Below, in pieces: positions 23,001 to 34,575 of a stretch of DNA of 64,000 nucleotides. Made by a program: the position numbers and the translations under genes. Numbering within the stretch: position 1 is the first letter of the stretch; each line of letters starts with the position of its first letter. Source of the stretch: Anisodus tanguticus (lineage: Eukaryota > Streptophyta > Magnoliopsida > Solanales > Solanaceae); assembly GCA_034509755.1 (NCBI GenBank), contig CM067559.1, positions 43,129,032-43,193,031 on the forward strand, read 5' to 3'. The notes under the pieces are model-generated. The model made no database searches. It was not told the DNA's origin and worked only from the letters and a program-made list of their open reading frames with translations.

Positions 23001-23864
23001 TTGATCTTTTGGAACACCTTGTTCTTTATAAGCCAAATGCCTTCCATCAGAGAGTTTTATTCTAGGTGCAGTAATTGCAGGTCCATTTGGTGAACCACAA
23101 ATTTTAGGAGGAGGTGGTTGAATTGACTGATAAACAAATGCCAAGAACCCAATGAAGAATATTACTAGTATTTTCCCCGTTATACCTGAAATATTTCACA
23201 AGTCACAATTCCATGAATAATGCATGACTAAACAAAAATTTAAGAAACAAATGAAACAATTCCAACTAAATTGCAACAAGTACTATGTCAGTTTTAGTTT
23301 ACTACCTACCTTCCATTTACCTAATTAAAACAACATTAAAGTACCTCCCTTCAATGCCAAAAGTATTCTAGTATAACTATTTTGACAATTTGGCGTCCGT
23401 ATAGTCTAGTGATCAATGAAATAAATTAGTCAAAAATCGTTAGAGACGAAGTTGAAATCCAATAAAGATGAAAAAGTACAGGTGATTTTTTCTCATCGGA
23501 CTAAATGATGGTGGACAAAGTTATTCAGTATTTGTACTGATGATCGAGAGGTAAATGATATTTAATGAAATAATCGAAATATGCACAAGCTGCTCGGACA
23601 CGGTCATTATTAAAAAGACTATTTTGACAATCTGTAGAAACTTATCAGCAAGAAGAAGTTTTTGCATTTACAACAACTTGCTCGCATCTCGACTATCAGA
23701 TACCTCTTACCAATTTAATGGCATCGGATAGTGTAACTTTGGAAACTACTAGGCAGACGAAAAGATATTATGCTAACGCGTTTTGACTTAAGAAATTTAG
23801 CAGCATTTCAAGAGTCATAAGAGGAAAAAAAAAAAGAACCTGAGATAGCAGGGGACTCTGCCAT
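20055..23864 (-). CDS. membrane-anchored alpha/beta-hydrolase, intact
   Basis: Five exons on the minus strand, all with GT..AG borders: 23840-23864, 22923-23185, 21934-22145, 21166-21433, 20055-20360. They join to 357 codons. Residues ~10-28 (ILVIFFIGFLAFVYQ) form one hydrophobic anchor, followed by the conserved PPPPKICGSP. HGFDG at 79-83 is the oxyanion-hole region, GYSMGG holds the nucleophile Ser151, GDEDGLVP holds the acid (probably Asp305) and GGGHLFP holds His333, so the triad is complete. The family is the plant clade of AB-hydrolase-1 proteins around Arabidopsis At2g36290. Substrates are not established; esterase or lipase-like activity at a membrane is inferred. The start is chosen because the 25-bp first exon (MAESPAIS) joins in phase to exon 2. 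A five-exon paralogue lies at 45.7-49.6 kb. Confidence 0.9.
20870..21090. repeat. degraded Stowaway-like MITE in hydrolase intron 4
   Basis: Runs from TTTTAATCTGTTCCAATTAA to GGAACAGAGGGCGGAGTA, matching the ends and internal words of Stowaway elements elsewhere in the window (49783-50025). Lies wholly within the intron 20361-21165. Confidence 0.5.
22187..22495. repeat. intronic MITE, GGCGGAGCTAG ends, copy 1
   Basis: Begins GTGGCGGAGCTAG and ends CTAGCTCTGCCCC, a terminal inverted repeat. In hydrolase intron 2. A nested stretch at 22226-22312 has ATTGTTCGGACT and GGATCCGACACGCACCC words of another Solanaceae repeat. Confidence 0.65.
22672..22888. repeat. intronic MITE, GGCGGAGCTAG ends, copy 2
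   Basis: Begins AGCGGCAGAGCCAGGAATTT and ends CCTACCTAGCTCCGTCCC, just before the exon 2 donor. The paralogous gene has the same element at the corresponding site (48422-48662). Confidence 0.7.
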
Positions 23865-23981
23865 TTTTGTGGAACTTGTTGCTGATTGAGATGATAATTT
23901 CTTGAAATAATAGTTGTCACCCTTGTTGATGTCCCTTTGTATAGTATTGTCATAGCAGTGTGGGAAAGAGTACAGCTGGCC

Positions 23982-23989
23982 TTATTATA
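23982..23989 (-). promoter_or_regulatory. possible TATA box of the hydrolase gene
   Basis: The minus strand reads TATAATAA about 118 bp upstream of the chosen ATG, a usual distance for a plant promoter. In such AT-rich DNA the match alone is weak. Confidence 0.35.
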
Positions 23990-23999
23990 GTTATGGAGA

Positions 24000-25111
24000 T
24001 CTAGAAGGGAGAAGCTACATAGTTTGACTAATAGACAAGATATATGCTGATTCAGGATTTTAACTTGATGAATTTGATTTTTAAAATTTTTAGTATTAGA
24101 TATATATTAATTACTTCTTAATCTCAATTTATATGATATTTTTAGTCTATTTTAAAAAGAATAAAACATCTTTATAATTAAAAATACACTAACTTTTAAC
24201 TTTTCATTTTAGTCTAATAATAATATGGTCGGCCAAACTTTTAGAAAGCAAAACGTTCTTCTTTTTATTGGTGTTAGAGAATAAAAGGTGTATGACCATT
24301 TATTTAGGAAAAGAAATAAGTATTTTTATGTAGTAATAGAAATTGTTTTTCAAAAATTGGCCTTTGAAAAATCTCATTACTCTTGTTAGCCAATTGGCCT
24401 TTGAAAAATCTATACCAGTCAACTTTAGAAGTTCTCCGGTAAAAATTGAGATATTAATTAATGAGTATTTAAATGAAATCTAGATGTCTAGTGTTAGTGA
24501 GTATTTAATTTAAATGAAATCTGAATCTAGTATTCTCTTGTTTACTTTTATTTGTCCGCTGTAAATTTTGCACACCCCATAAAAAATAATGAATAATGAA
24601 AGTGCCATGATATCCATAATGGGTGTATAATTTTAATGAATTTGAAAAATAATTTGAAATGAATAATTAATGTTAGAGTAATTAATGTGATGAATAAAAT
24701 CAGAAAAATAAATTATTTTTTCTTGATATTCTAAATTTGTTAAGTAATAAAAATTCATTTTTAGTATAGTGGACAAGTAAAAATTTACAAAAGGAATATA
24801 TCATTAAGATAGCTATATGTACACACGTCAATCCAAAACTAGAGTCTAACTATATGTGAATCATCCATAATAATCTCGAGTTGGGTGAATTGGATTATAA
24901 TCCATTATTTAGTCTATTGATCAGGAAGCTCTTCCACCACGTAGAAAAAAGAATAAGAAGGGTGATAAAATAACCAATATATTTCAGCCTAAGTAATATT
25001 TAGACGGGACAATATTAATTTACCATTTATTAATTCATCCAGTTTAACTCGTCCATTTTCAACCTAACACAACACATTTGACACCCGTGTGTGAGATCTT
25101 TGAAAAAAAAC

Positions 25112-25142
<31 letters not shown>

Positions 25143-27067
25143 TCATCATGAGATCCTTTGTGACTAAGCGATTGAAAATATTTATGAAAAATTGAAACTG
25201 TATGGAGTCTTATGGCTGTCATAGAGAAGTTTGGTTGATTTCGTCAAGAAAGGATTTGTTGGGAGTTTTTTGGTTGGGAAGAAGAAACTAAAGATGATTT
25301 TCGTCGATTAGGGAACCGTTGGGCGTTTTATGGTTGGGAACAAGAAAGAAAGTGTTGTAGTTATTTTAGGAGTGTTATTAATGAATACATATCATGGAGC
25401 ATGAAATAAGAAAAAGAACTTTTACCTCCCTCAGTAAGTTTTTTCACATATCTTATATTTATATTAAAAGATCTGTTAAATATTTGTGTACAAATTTATA
25501 AATTTCAAATACTGAATTTGAATAAGAATCACAATGTACACTCTCAATCAAATAAACAACCTACGACCCATTGGCATCTTCTGGAGTGCTTTTCTAATTT
25601 TAGTCTTTTGGAGTGCTCATTACTCTCAATCAACTAGGCAATCAATGACCCAATGACATCTTCTTGAGTGCCAAAAGTAATATTAGTAATCTTTGACTAA
25701 AATATATCATGATATTTCTATGTTACATGATCGAAAACAATTTATCTATATTCACAAGGTACGCGTATATACATTACTCTTTTCAGATCCTACTTGTAAG
25801 ATTACACTGAGTATGCTTTTGTTGTATGAATATGTTATTTAGGATATAGTAAAAAATTTAAAGTTAAAGAATTTTTTCAATATAAGAAGTTGTGGACACG
25901 CCCGAATTCAATTGTAGGTATCTCATTGGGCCACCTCAAGACTTTTGGGCTTCACGGTTTTGTCTCCATGAACTTTAACCTAAAATACATTTCAACGATT
26001 TGATCCTGAACTCGCTCTTATATCACCCTAACTTTCCTCTTTTATTTTGATAACGGATTTGTTTAAGTCAAGTTTCACCTCCTTTCAAGTTCAACTGCCA
26101 ATGATCACTAACTATTACGGTTTATGTTATTTTTTGGAACAAATTATTTTCTTAAAACAAGTGTATTGTTAAATGGATGAGATTGATTAATATTTTCTTG
26201 AATCCCCTTGTTAGCCACTTGCCTAGGCCCTAGCCCCCATAATTTAGGAAATCTATGCTTTAATCTAATTGATAAGTTTTCCTACAAATTGGGATCTTAT
26301 TAAATGTTTAAATTAAATGTAGATATCTATATTATATTGAAAAATCAGTTTTCCCTCTAACGTTCATTTCAAACCATTAGAACTTCCATACAAACGATTA
26401 ATCAAACGTTTGATTTTGTAATAAAAAGAGTGTATTTGTAACTAAATCATATTACGTAAGTGTTTGATTATTTTACATGATCTGTAGCATTAAAAAATAC
26501 GATAATACTAAAAGTAAAATCCAAAAAACACTTGTAATGTAGACATGAAAGTTATATAAATAAAGCATGTCCTCTACTATCCGAATAGAAAATTCTTAAA
26601 ATCCTTTAAATCTCTTGGTGTACCGCTTTTGTAGAAATTCAGAATAGGATGAAAATTGATTCTTAAAGACAATGAAATGATAAAGGAGTCTAAAGATCAA
26701 GATCTCCAATCTGATTTTCTGCAGTGTGATAGATATTTATCGAAAGTGAAACACATATTTTCAAGAATTGATGTACCACTTCAAATTGGATGACATATTT
26801 TCACGATGAATAGATATATCCTTTAAAGAATGAGTAACACATTTTCACAATATATTGTGTCTTTTCAAAAAGTATTTTTAAATTTTGAATCACTTCTAAA
26901 TAAATTTCAATAATAATGAAATCAATATGCGGCTTATTTATTTGTGTGTCTACCAACCGATTTTATTACTGCTTTTACCCTTAGGTTTTAGAGGCGCACG
27001 ATCACCACACAAAAATAAGTCTATGAACTTTACTGGTCAAAAATACTCAAATAACGTGCATGTCAAT
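24000..27067. other. intergenic, no gene seen
   Basis: AT-rich. An (AT)n run lies at 25111-25134. 25765-25836 looks like a very degraded Au SINE end (CTTGTAAGATTACACTGAGT). 25235-25345 has two imperfect copies of a TTTGGTTGGGAAGAAGAA-type block. No coding frame. Confidence 0.4.
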
Positions 27068-27070
27068 ATA

Positions 27071-27376
27071 CACTACACGAAAGTATAGAATTGACAACAA
27101 AATTTTAACAACAATAAATATATTGTTTCTAAAAAACGTAAATGGGAACAAAACTTGAATATATTGTTGCTAAAACGCAAATAGGAACAAAACTTTAATA
27201 TATTATTGCTAAAAACCGTAAATGACAACAACTTGTTGTTTCGAAAACTTTTCGCATCTGAAGTTATTGCAACGACATACAATAATTTTTGTTGTTGCGA
27301 AAAAATACTTTTGAAAACAACATCCAACATATGACAATAAAAAATGTTGTTGATAAATGCCTTTTTACTTATAGTG
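27071..27376. repeat. CACTA-type MITE
   Basis: Starts CACTACACGAAAG and ends CTTTTTACTTATAGTG, so both outer ends read CACTA on the inward strand. The trinucleotide ata flanks both sides (27068-27070 and 27377-27379), the target length of CACTA transposons. Inside are repeated AACAACAAA/TTGTTGTT words. No coding. Confidence 0.75.
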
Positions 27377-27596
27377 ATAGTAAAATTAATACAACATTTA
27401 ATCAAATAAGAAACTAAATAACTTTTTTTTTTTCAAAAAGTAAAAAATTCTTTATGTCCAAACGGAGCCTAAGTTCCTCAAAGACTTCATCGAGAATGAC
27501 AATACTCGGACAAAAATCAGCCAGCTTTATTATAAAGAAAAGGGACAATATACAGGATTTTCCACCACACAACGTAAAGAATGTGCTAGCAGGGGA

Positions 27597-28642
27597 TGTT
27601 GGAAATTTGTCTTTGGCGGGAGTTGCGTCCGACCAATTTTAACGGCTTAAACACTAGTGTTCCGCATGTTGGAGAATCCAGTTCTTCACACGTGCATAAT
27701 CTACTAGGTAAGTAGATAACCGTAGGGCCAAAGATCGTCAAATTTCGTTGAGAAATGAAAGAGATATTGGTCCACAAAGTGAGGTGTTTGAAGCATGGAA
27801 AAGTGTGGTATTGAGATCAATTCTCCCTCATCGGTGGGGGAAAAGAGAATTATTTTATTTATAAGTCTCAAGGTTGGCTTGGGGTTTGGGACCCCAAGGG
27901 GTATCCCATGTGTTTAAAGGAGGGAGGACCTAGATGTGCTTCGGTTCGAGGAAAGCCAACACGCGCGCCGTCGCCGCCCGTCCTGTCCAGGTCATGGGCT
28001 GATATTATCTTTTTGGACCAGAATTGTTTCATATGTACAGTTTGGTCCCTGAAGTTTCAAGAAAGTCAAATTCGGCAGAGAACTTTGTGGTTCTGGAACG
28101 TCAACCAACACTCAATTCAGCCATTTATTTTGGCTGAATTAATCTTCCTAAATGTCAATCCGTTGCACATCAATTCACCATTTATTTTGGTGAATTACTA
28201 CCTCTATAATTGTCATTACTTGGCCAGTAACATGCAATTATGTGGGTAGTTAGTAAGCCTCTCCTTCAACTATATAAAGGACCATTTGCACCATTGTTGA
28301 GATACACACAAAAACAGAAACGAAATCAATCTTCCTACTACCTTCCAGCATCATTTCATTACTCAAAATTCTTCACGGTAGCTCTTGAGTTTCCTTTGCT
28401 CATTTGTTCATTTGTTGTTTTATCTTGGGAGACAATTGTCCAGGACGTAGAAAGGATACATACGGGGCAATATTGTCTTAAAGACAGAGTGCAAACACTC
28501 GACTCAAGAAACCAAAAACCGATCCAGTTCATTGTTCAAGTTTATTGTAATTCCAGTTTATTGTTCAAGTTAATTGTAATTTCAGTTGCTTGTAATACTT
28601 AGCAGTTATTTATTTCTGTTTCCTGCAACATTGTAACCAACA
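27597..28642 (+). mobile_element. solo LTR (1046 bp)
   Basis: Begins TGTTGGAAATT and ends ATTGTAACCAACA, with the 5-bp duplication gggga at 27592-27596 and 28643-28647. It carries the same blocks as the large element at 33364-44230 (for example GTATCCCATGTGTTTAAAGG) and a TATATAAAGG promoter-like box at about 28271. A solo LTR arises by recombination between two LTRs of one inserted element. Confidence 0.9.
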
Positions 28643-28647
28643 GGGGA

Positions 28648-28955
28648 AATGAAATTATTTCTATGCTTTTAACGTACGTAAGATATATCTGGATGGAGGT
28701 GGCTAAACTTGTGTTATGGGGCATCTTTTCATTTAACGTGTTCCATGTGTTGCAAAAATCCAAATTAATTGGATTATGAAAAATATTTTGTACTCTTTTA
28801 AGTCTATCTAAAAAGAATATCTTTCTTTTTGATATCTAAATAATAATTTTCTAACTCCAACAACTAAAATAGCATATTTAAGATCATAAAATTTAAATAA
28901 TATTTGTATATATTATGTATATTTTTAATTTAGATCATTAAAAAAAAATCATATC
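28648..28955. other. intergenic, nothing recognised
   Basis: AT-rich without structure. Confidence 0.4.
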
Positions 28956-29075
28956 TGATACAATAACAACAACAACAACAACAACAACATACCCAGTAAA
29001 GTTCCATAACGTGGAATCTGAAAAGGATAGAGTGTACGCAGATCTTACCTCTAATTGAGAAGGAAGAGTTTCATA
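28956..29075 (-). repeat. Au-like SINE, 3' part
   Basis: On the plus strand it opens with a CAACAACAAC run, then ATACCCAGTAAAGTTCCATA and GATAGAGTGTACGCAGATCT. This is the reverse of the Au 3' end, so the insertion is on the minus strand. Confidence 0.7.
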
Positions 29076-29289
29076 TTCTAGTTCTAGGTAGAAGAGACAA
29101 GCTACATGGTTTGACTACTAGTAGACAAGAATCCCCTTCTTTTGTGACCCCATGTGCACTTGGCCGTTGGTTACATGAGAAGCGGCGGATTTAGTGTGTT
29201 AGTTATGAGCTCACGGAATTTAATAATTTTATGATATTTATAAATATTTAATTATGAATTTAAATATTATCATATTTAAAGTTAGTGAT

Positions 29290-29572
29290 TAAAAACACAC
29301 TTGAACTATTGTTTTTTTGTTAGTTTCACACTGTAACTATCATTTGTTTCTTTTTCCTATCTAAATTAGCACCATCTATATATTAAAACATGTCTTAACT
29401 ATCAGATGTTCTCTTTCCTACCTGAACTATCATCATCTTTCAAGTAGAAAAATGAAATAACTGATAGTTAGAGTGTATTTTAATATACAGATAGTGTTAG
29501 TTCATGTAGAAAAAGGGAACAACTGATAGTTGAGGTGTGAAACTTGCGAAATAGTGATAATTTAAATGTGTT
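29290..29572. repeat. inverted-repeat MITE
   Basis: The left end AACACACTTGAACTATTG... with TTTCACACTGTAACTATCA is matched, reversed, at the right end by TGATAGTTGAGGTGTGAAAC and AATTTAAATGTGTTTT. Shares words with 2329-2428. Confidence 0.65.
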
Positions 29573-29903
29573 TTGACCATTATCTCTTACACTCTAAAAA
29601 ACCAAGCAATCACTTCTTGTGGAGTACTCAACACTCTCAATCAACTAGCCAATCAGTGACCCAATGATATCTTCTGAAGTGCTAGAGTATAGTATTCCTT
29701 TGTCATCTTATATTATATGGTGATTTCATGACTATTCACACAATATAAGTAAAATAGAGGGAAATATGTGCCAAAAGTAATATTTATTAAATACATCATG
29801 ACATTTTTATGATATATAGGACGGTAACACGTCGTTAGGGATAGAATTATCGTAAAGACCCTTAGGTCCACGCCCCAATTGTCCCTTCGAGGAATATGTG
29901 CAT

Positions 29904-30352
29904 CTAACAACTTGTTTTGATGATTGTTACCTATTGTACCGTATTGTGTTGTTACCTTAAACACGACGCTTGTTTTGATTATTACTTAAAATTTATTATA
30001 TCGCATTGTTCAATCCATCATTACGTAACAAAGAAAAGTCTAATTTTTTGTGACGATCGATTTGAGTGATTGCATCGTTATCTTATTTCTTTTTCTTATT
30101 TTATCTTTACTTATTATCCAATAATCATATTTTATTCTTTATTCTATGACCTTTTTATAATAACTTTACTCCGTATCCTATTTTTCTTATAGGTTAATCC
30201 TTCAAATTGTTAGTATGTGATACTATATAATGATGAGAAATGATGCAATCAATCCAAGTATTATATTTATCAAAATAGTATAGTATGATATAATAAAACC
30301 CAATACGATTTATGACGAAATAATTTGTAACAATCATCCAAAAGACACTTAA
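29904..30352. repeat. MITE with TTTGGATGATTGTTAC ends, copy 1
   Basis: The left end CTTGTTTTGATGATTGTTAC is matched by GTAACAATCATCCAAA at the right end. The body, including the GATTTGAGTGATTGCATCGT word, repeats at 52687-53108. Confidence 0.75.
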
Positions 30353-30574
30353 TGTAAATAGTAAAACAAGATCTGACATTTGCAGATTTGAAAAAGACTT
30401 AAGATATAGTAAAAGTTATATAAATAAAGTATGTCCACTATGATCCGAATTTATGTAGGAGAATTCAATATATGCCTTGATAAAAGCACATAGGGATGTG
30501 CTCAGTATGGAACACATGTTGAAATTTAAGTCAATTCTTAAAAGACCAAATTCATTGCCAGCTACCTATGATCT

Positions 30575-32128
30575 TTTAGATTTGTCACTTGAATACCTCA
30601 AGTAACGTATAGGAATAGCAACGGATCGGATTTGGATCAAATTCTACTAGATCCAGATCCAGATCCGTTTTTCATACCTGAATCCAGATCCAGATCCGTT
30701 TTTCATACCTGAATCCATATCCAAATCCAGATCCGTCGAGTCCATAAAAATCAGATTCAAATCCGGATCCACATGTAAAAATTTTAGCCTTGCTAAAATT
30801 TTTTTTTTGAAATGACAAACGATTTTTACTTAGCTAACAGTTTACTGTGTTTCAGTTTTGAAATGTTCATATGAGATATTTTGTTCGTTGCCTCGTTTTG
30901 ATTGTGAGCTATTAATTGAAAATGTTGGACAATGACAATAGTTGTGAAAAATGCTGACTAGTATTTTCACAATGCAGAACTTGTATGTGCTTGGAATCTT
31001 CACAAATGAAGTGAATATAATTTTAACTACTTGTCTATGGAGATGTTAGTCATTCACTAATATAACATTGATTTTATTATCGAAGTTGCCTCTTTATTTT
31101 TTGGTTTTTGAGTTAACGCGGGGATAAATTAAACTTGCATGGATGTGCTTAGCAATTTTAAGAAAATACTTATAAAATTACATTCTAAGTTATGAATATA
31201 TTTAATAAAAATGGATCCACGGGTCGGATCTAGACCGGATACGAATCTCAAATACAAGATCCAGATCCAGATCCGATCCGTCATAAACGGATCCGGGTCC
31301 GATCCGGATCCGTCGGATCCAAATTTTGAAGATTCATATCCTATAAAACGGATCTGGATCCACTGCCATCTCTAGTAACACATGTTCCATCTAGACACTT
31401 TTGGTGGACCTCCACTGTATATTTAGGCATTTTTCACTAACTTTGCAACTTGCGTGATTTTCACATAAATAAATCGTGTGAAAAGCCCAAAAACAATTTT
31501 TTATTTTTATTTTTATTTCTTTTTCTTCTTCATTTTTTTTTCAAATATTTTTTCAGCGAAACTTCATTATTTTCAATCTGATTTCGTTCTTTTTTCCTTT
31601 ATTTCGATCTGGGTTTCAGATCTAACAATTTTATTTTGTCTCTTTGAATTATTTCGGATTAATTGAGTCTAAACACCATTGATGGGGTCTTTAGAAAGCT
31701 TGAAGGTTTAAAATTGGTTACTTGATTTTATGAAAAAATTGAGAAACTAATGTTGAGGTTATTTTCGGGTCTTCGTGGAGAATCTTTAGCTGAAGTTATA
31801 ACAAATTTGGAGGAGCTTCTCTTGAAATTTGGATTAAAATCGTGGTTGGGACAATAACACATATGAAGATTGTGAAGAACACCAAGAATATGCTTTCTTT
31901 TCTTTTATGAAATATTTTTTTTTCTCAAAATTTATTTTTTATATTATTATTTGATCAAACGTCATGTCCTAATTTAATTTGTCATTTTGACACGTCATCG
32001 GCGAGTGTGTTACACACATTTTACATAGTTGGCTGATTATATAAAAATAGTTTAAATAGCATAACGGATGCCCACCTGAAGTGTCTAGATGTAACAAACG
32101 TTACTTGAGGTGTTCAAGTGACGAATCT
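30575..32128. mobile_element. long-TIR (MULE-like) element, interrupted by a hAT-like insertion
   Basis: The left arm (30570-30604 plus 31371-31420) and right arm (32065-32128) are inverted repeats of ~75 bp sharing TCACTTGAA.ACCTCAAGTA, CATCTAGACACTT and GGTGG. The left arm is split by the insertion at 30605-31378. The interior holds a T-rich leader-like stretch and a short frame beginning ATGGGGTCTTTAGAAAGC (about 31680). That frame could be captured gene sequence, but it breaks quickly. No transposase and no clear target duplication. Confidence 0.65.
30605..31378. mobile_element. hAT-like non-autonomous element rich in GGATCC/CAGATC words
   Basis: The left end (ATAGGAATAGCAACGGATC) and the reversed right end (AGAGATGGCAGTGGATCC) are similar inverted termini. 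Both sides are packed with GATCCAGATCC-type subterminal repeats. Flanks agtaacgt (left) and agtaacac (right) are near-identical 8-mers, as expected for hAT target duplications. No transposase. Confidence 0.7.
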
Positions 32129-32129
32129 G

Positions 32130-33358
32130 GACTACTACGTGTGGCTGACGATGGGTTTGGCAATTCTTAAAACAGTGTCATGGCAAAATATTGCCAAAGC
32201 TTGAAGTAGTGTGCCACGCTACTCCGCCGTCACAAATTATTTGTCGTTTTTTTACTTTACATGTTCTTTAAGAAATATTAATTAGAACGAATATGTAACT
32301 TTAGTAATTGTGTTATTATAGTTTTTGAAACTACATCTCCTAATTTTAGAAAAAATGAGTCGTTAGCAAACTTGGCATATAACGAGTGATGTGATTAAAT
32401 TATAACTTTGTTGTTGAATGAGGTTACATACTTGTGATTTCCTTTTCTTTTGAATTATATTTACTCCAGTTATGTTGGAATGTTGGAATTTAACACTAGA
32501 GTATATTAAGTTAAAAATTTGAATTTTGAATTTATGTCATATTTTCGGTTCTGATTTATTTATTTTAGTAGTATTAACTTATTTCACATTGCATGTCATT
32601 CATTTTTCAATTTATAATTGATAGATTTTTTTTGTCAAACATTTGAATAATGTTATGGCATTATATTTATAAATATTAATCTTTTTACAAACATGCCTCC
32701 ATGATATTCTTAGAAAATGTACGCTTTTAATTTTTATATTTAATTAAATTAAAATATTATTAATATAAAAAATATATCAACTATTTTACAACATTAATTA
32801 CAAATATATGATTATTAATTAATATATTTTCAAGAAATAATATGTATCTTAAATGTTTAATTTAATATTATTTATAAAGGTACATATCTGTTTGATATTA
32901 GTTTTAAATTTTTGATAATTAATTCTTATTTTTAAAATTTAATTAAACTATGTAATTACATTTGTGCAACCAAACAATATTCTTATAATTACATTATAAT
33001 TACGTTATAACAAACAAAACCATCTTAGTTACTATATTGTGTTATTACTAGAGTGTGTAATTACTAAGGTAGTAATTACACTTTCCAAACCGACCCTAAA
33101 AGGAAAAACAAAAGAGAAGACGAATATGCACTTATCGAATTAATGACAGTCGGATAAAGAGAGGAATTTAGTTTGTGAACCCTGTATCATACAATTATTT
33201 TTTACTAAATTTTTTAGTTCATACACAAGAACAAGTAAATGTTCAAAACTAATTCGTTATGTTAACGTAGATAGATAGAGTAAATATTCTAAATTTAAAT
33301 ATATTGGTAATATATCCAACTTGAAGAGCTCCCATTTAGAGAATTCTTAAGTAACCAT
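32130..33358. other. intergenic, no gene seen
   Basis: Very AT-rich, with no repeat boundary or coding frame that I can define. Confidence 0.4.
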
Positions 33359-33363
33359 AAAAC

Positions 33364-34575
33364 TGTTGGGTATTTTTGCTCTATGGTACTTTATAAAGCA
33401 GTACGGGAAGTATATAACTATTACAAGTATTCGAAAGGATAAACAAAGATTCAATAGTTCAACTAGTAATCGAAAATTACAAGATAACCACAAAGCTGAA
33501 ATTACAATTTTGTTGAAAACGAAAAAATGGAAAGCTGGTTTTCTTTGAGTCGAGTGTGGCACTCTGTCCTTAAGACAATATTGCCCCGTATGTATCCTTT
33601 ATACGTCCTGGACAATTTGTCTCCTAAGATAAAACAGCAATGGAACACTTGAGCAAAGGAAACTCAAGAGCTACCGTGAAGAATATTGAGTAACGAAATG
33701 ATGCCTTGGAAGGTGTAGGAAGAAACTGTTTTGCTTGTGTATGCTTTGAATTTTCGTGTATCATTTATGTGTGTTCTTCGTGCTCAACAATGGTGTAAGG
33801 GGGTGTTTATATAGGTGATGGAGGGGGCTGAAAAGCGCCTCCATAATAGCCAAATAATGGCCATTATGGAGGTAGTAAAGTCACCAACATAAATGGTGAA
33901 AGACCAACGGATTTGGCCATTATAGGAGGAGTAATTCAGCCAAAATAAATGGTGAATTGAGAGCTTGGACGTTTCGCTTTGACCGTCGAAATTCCAACTT
34001 TTGAAAACTTCGGGGACCAAAGCGTACATCTTGAAACTTCGGGGAACCAAACTGTACATCCGAAAGAATTCGATCCAAAGCGTATATCCGAAACACGGGA
34101 TCAAAGCGTACTTCGGCAAAGTTCTCTGGCCCAAAAAGAAGGCCCACAGCCCGTGGACCCGGAACCCGGAACTCGGAACCGGACCGGACGGGCGGGCGGC
34201 GGCGGCGCGCGTGTGGTCTTTCCTTGAACCGAAGCACATCTAGGTCCTCCCTCCTTTAAACACATGGGATACCCCTTGGGGTCCCAAACCCCAAACCAGT
34301 TTCGAGTCTTATATACACAACAATTCTTTCTTCCTCTACCGATGAGGGAGAATTGAACACAATACCACACTTTCCATGCTTCAAACACCTTACTTCGTGA
34401 ACCAATATCTCTTTCATTTCTCAATGAAATTTGACGATTTTTGGCCCTACGGTTATCTACGTACTTAGTAGATCATGCATGTGTGAAGAACCGGATTCTC
34501 CAACATACGTAACACTAGTGTTTAAGCCGTTAAAGTTGGTCGGTCGCAACTCCCGCCAAAGGCTAATTTCCAACA
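33364..34575 (-). repeat. full 3' LTR of the array element
   Basis: About 1.2 kb, TG..CA ends. It carries a short GGAACC-type stretch (34155-34190) where the tandem units have a long one. The LTR continues beyond it (33364-34150), which the unit copies do not. Confidence 0.85.

Noticed and set aside
23768..23953. 61-codon minus-strand frame starting upstream of hydrolase exon 1
   Set aside because: It covers exon 1 in a different frame and runs into the intron; the 25-bp exon with MAESPAIS joins exon 2 in phase and is preferred.
27908..28602. 113- and 120-codon frames on the plus strand
   Set aside because: Both lie wholly inside the solo LTR, have no domain and are not conserved in frame in the sister LTR at 33364-34575.
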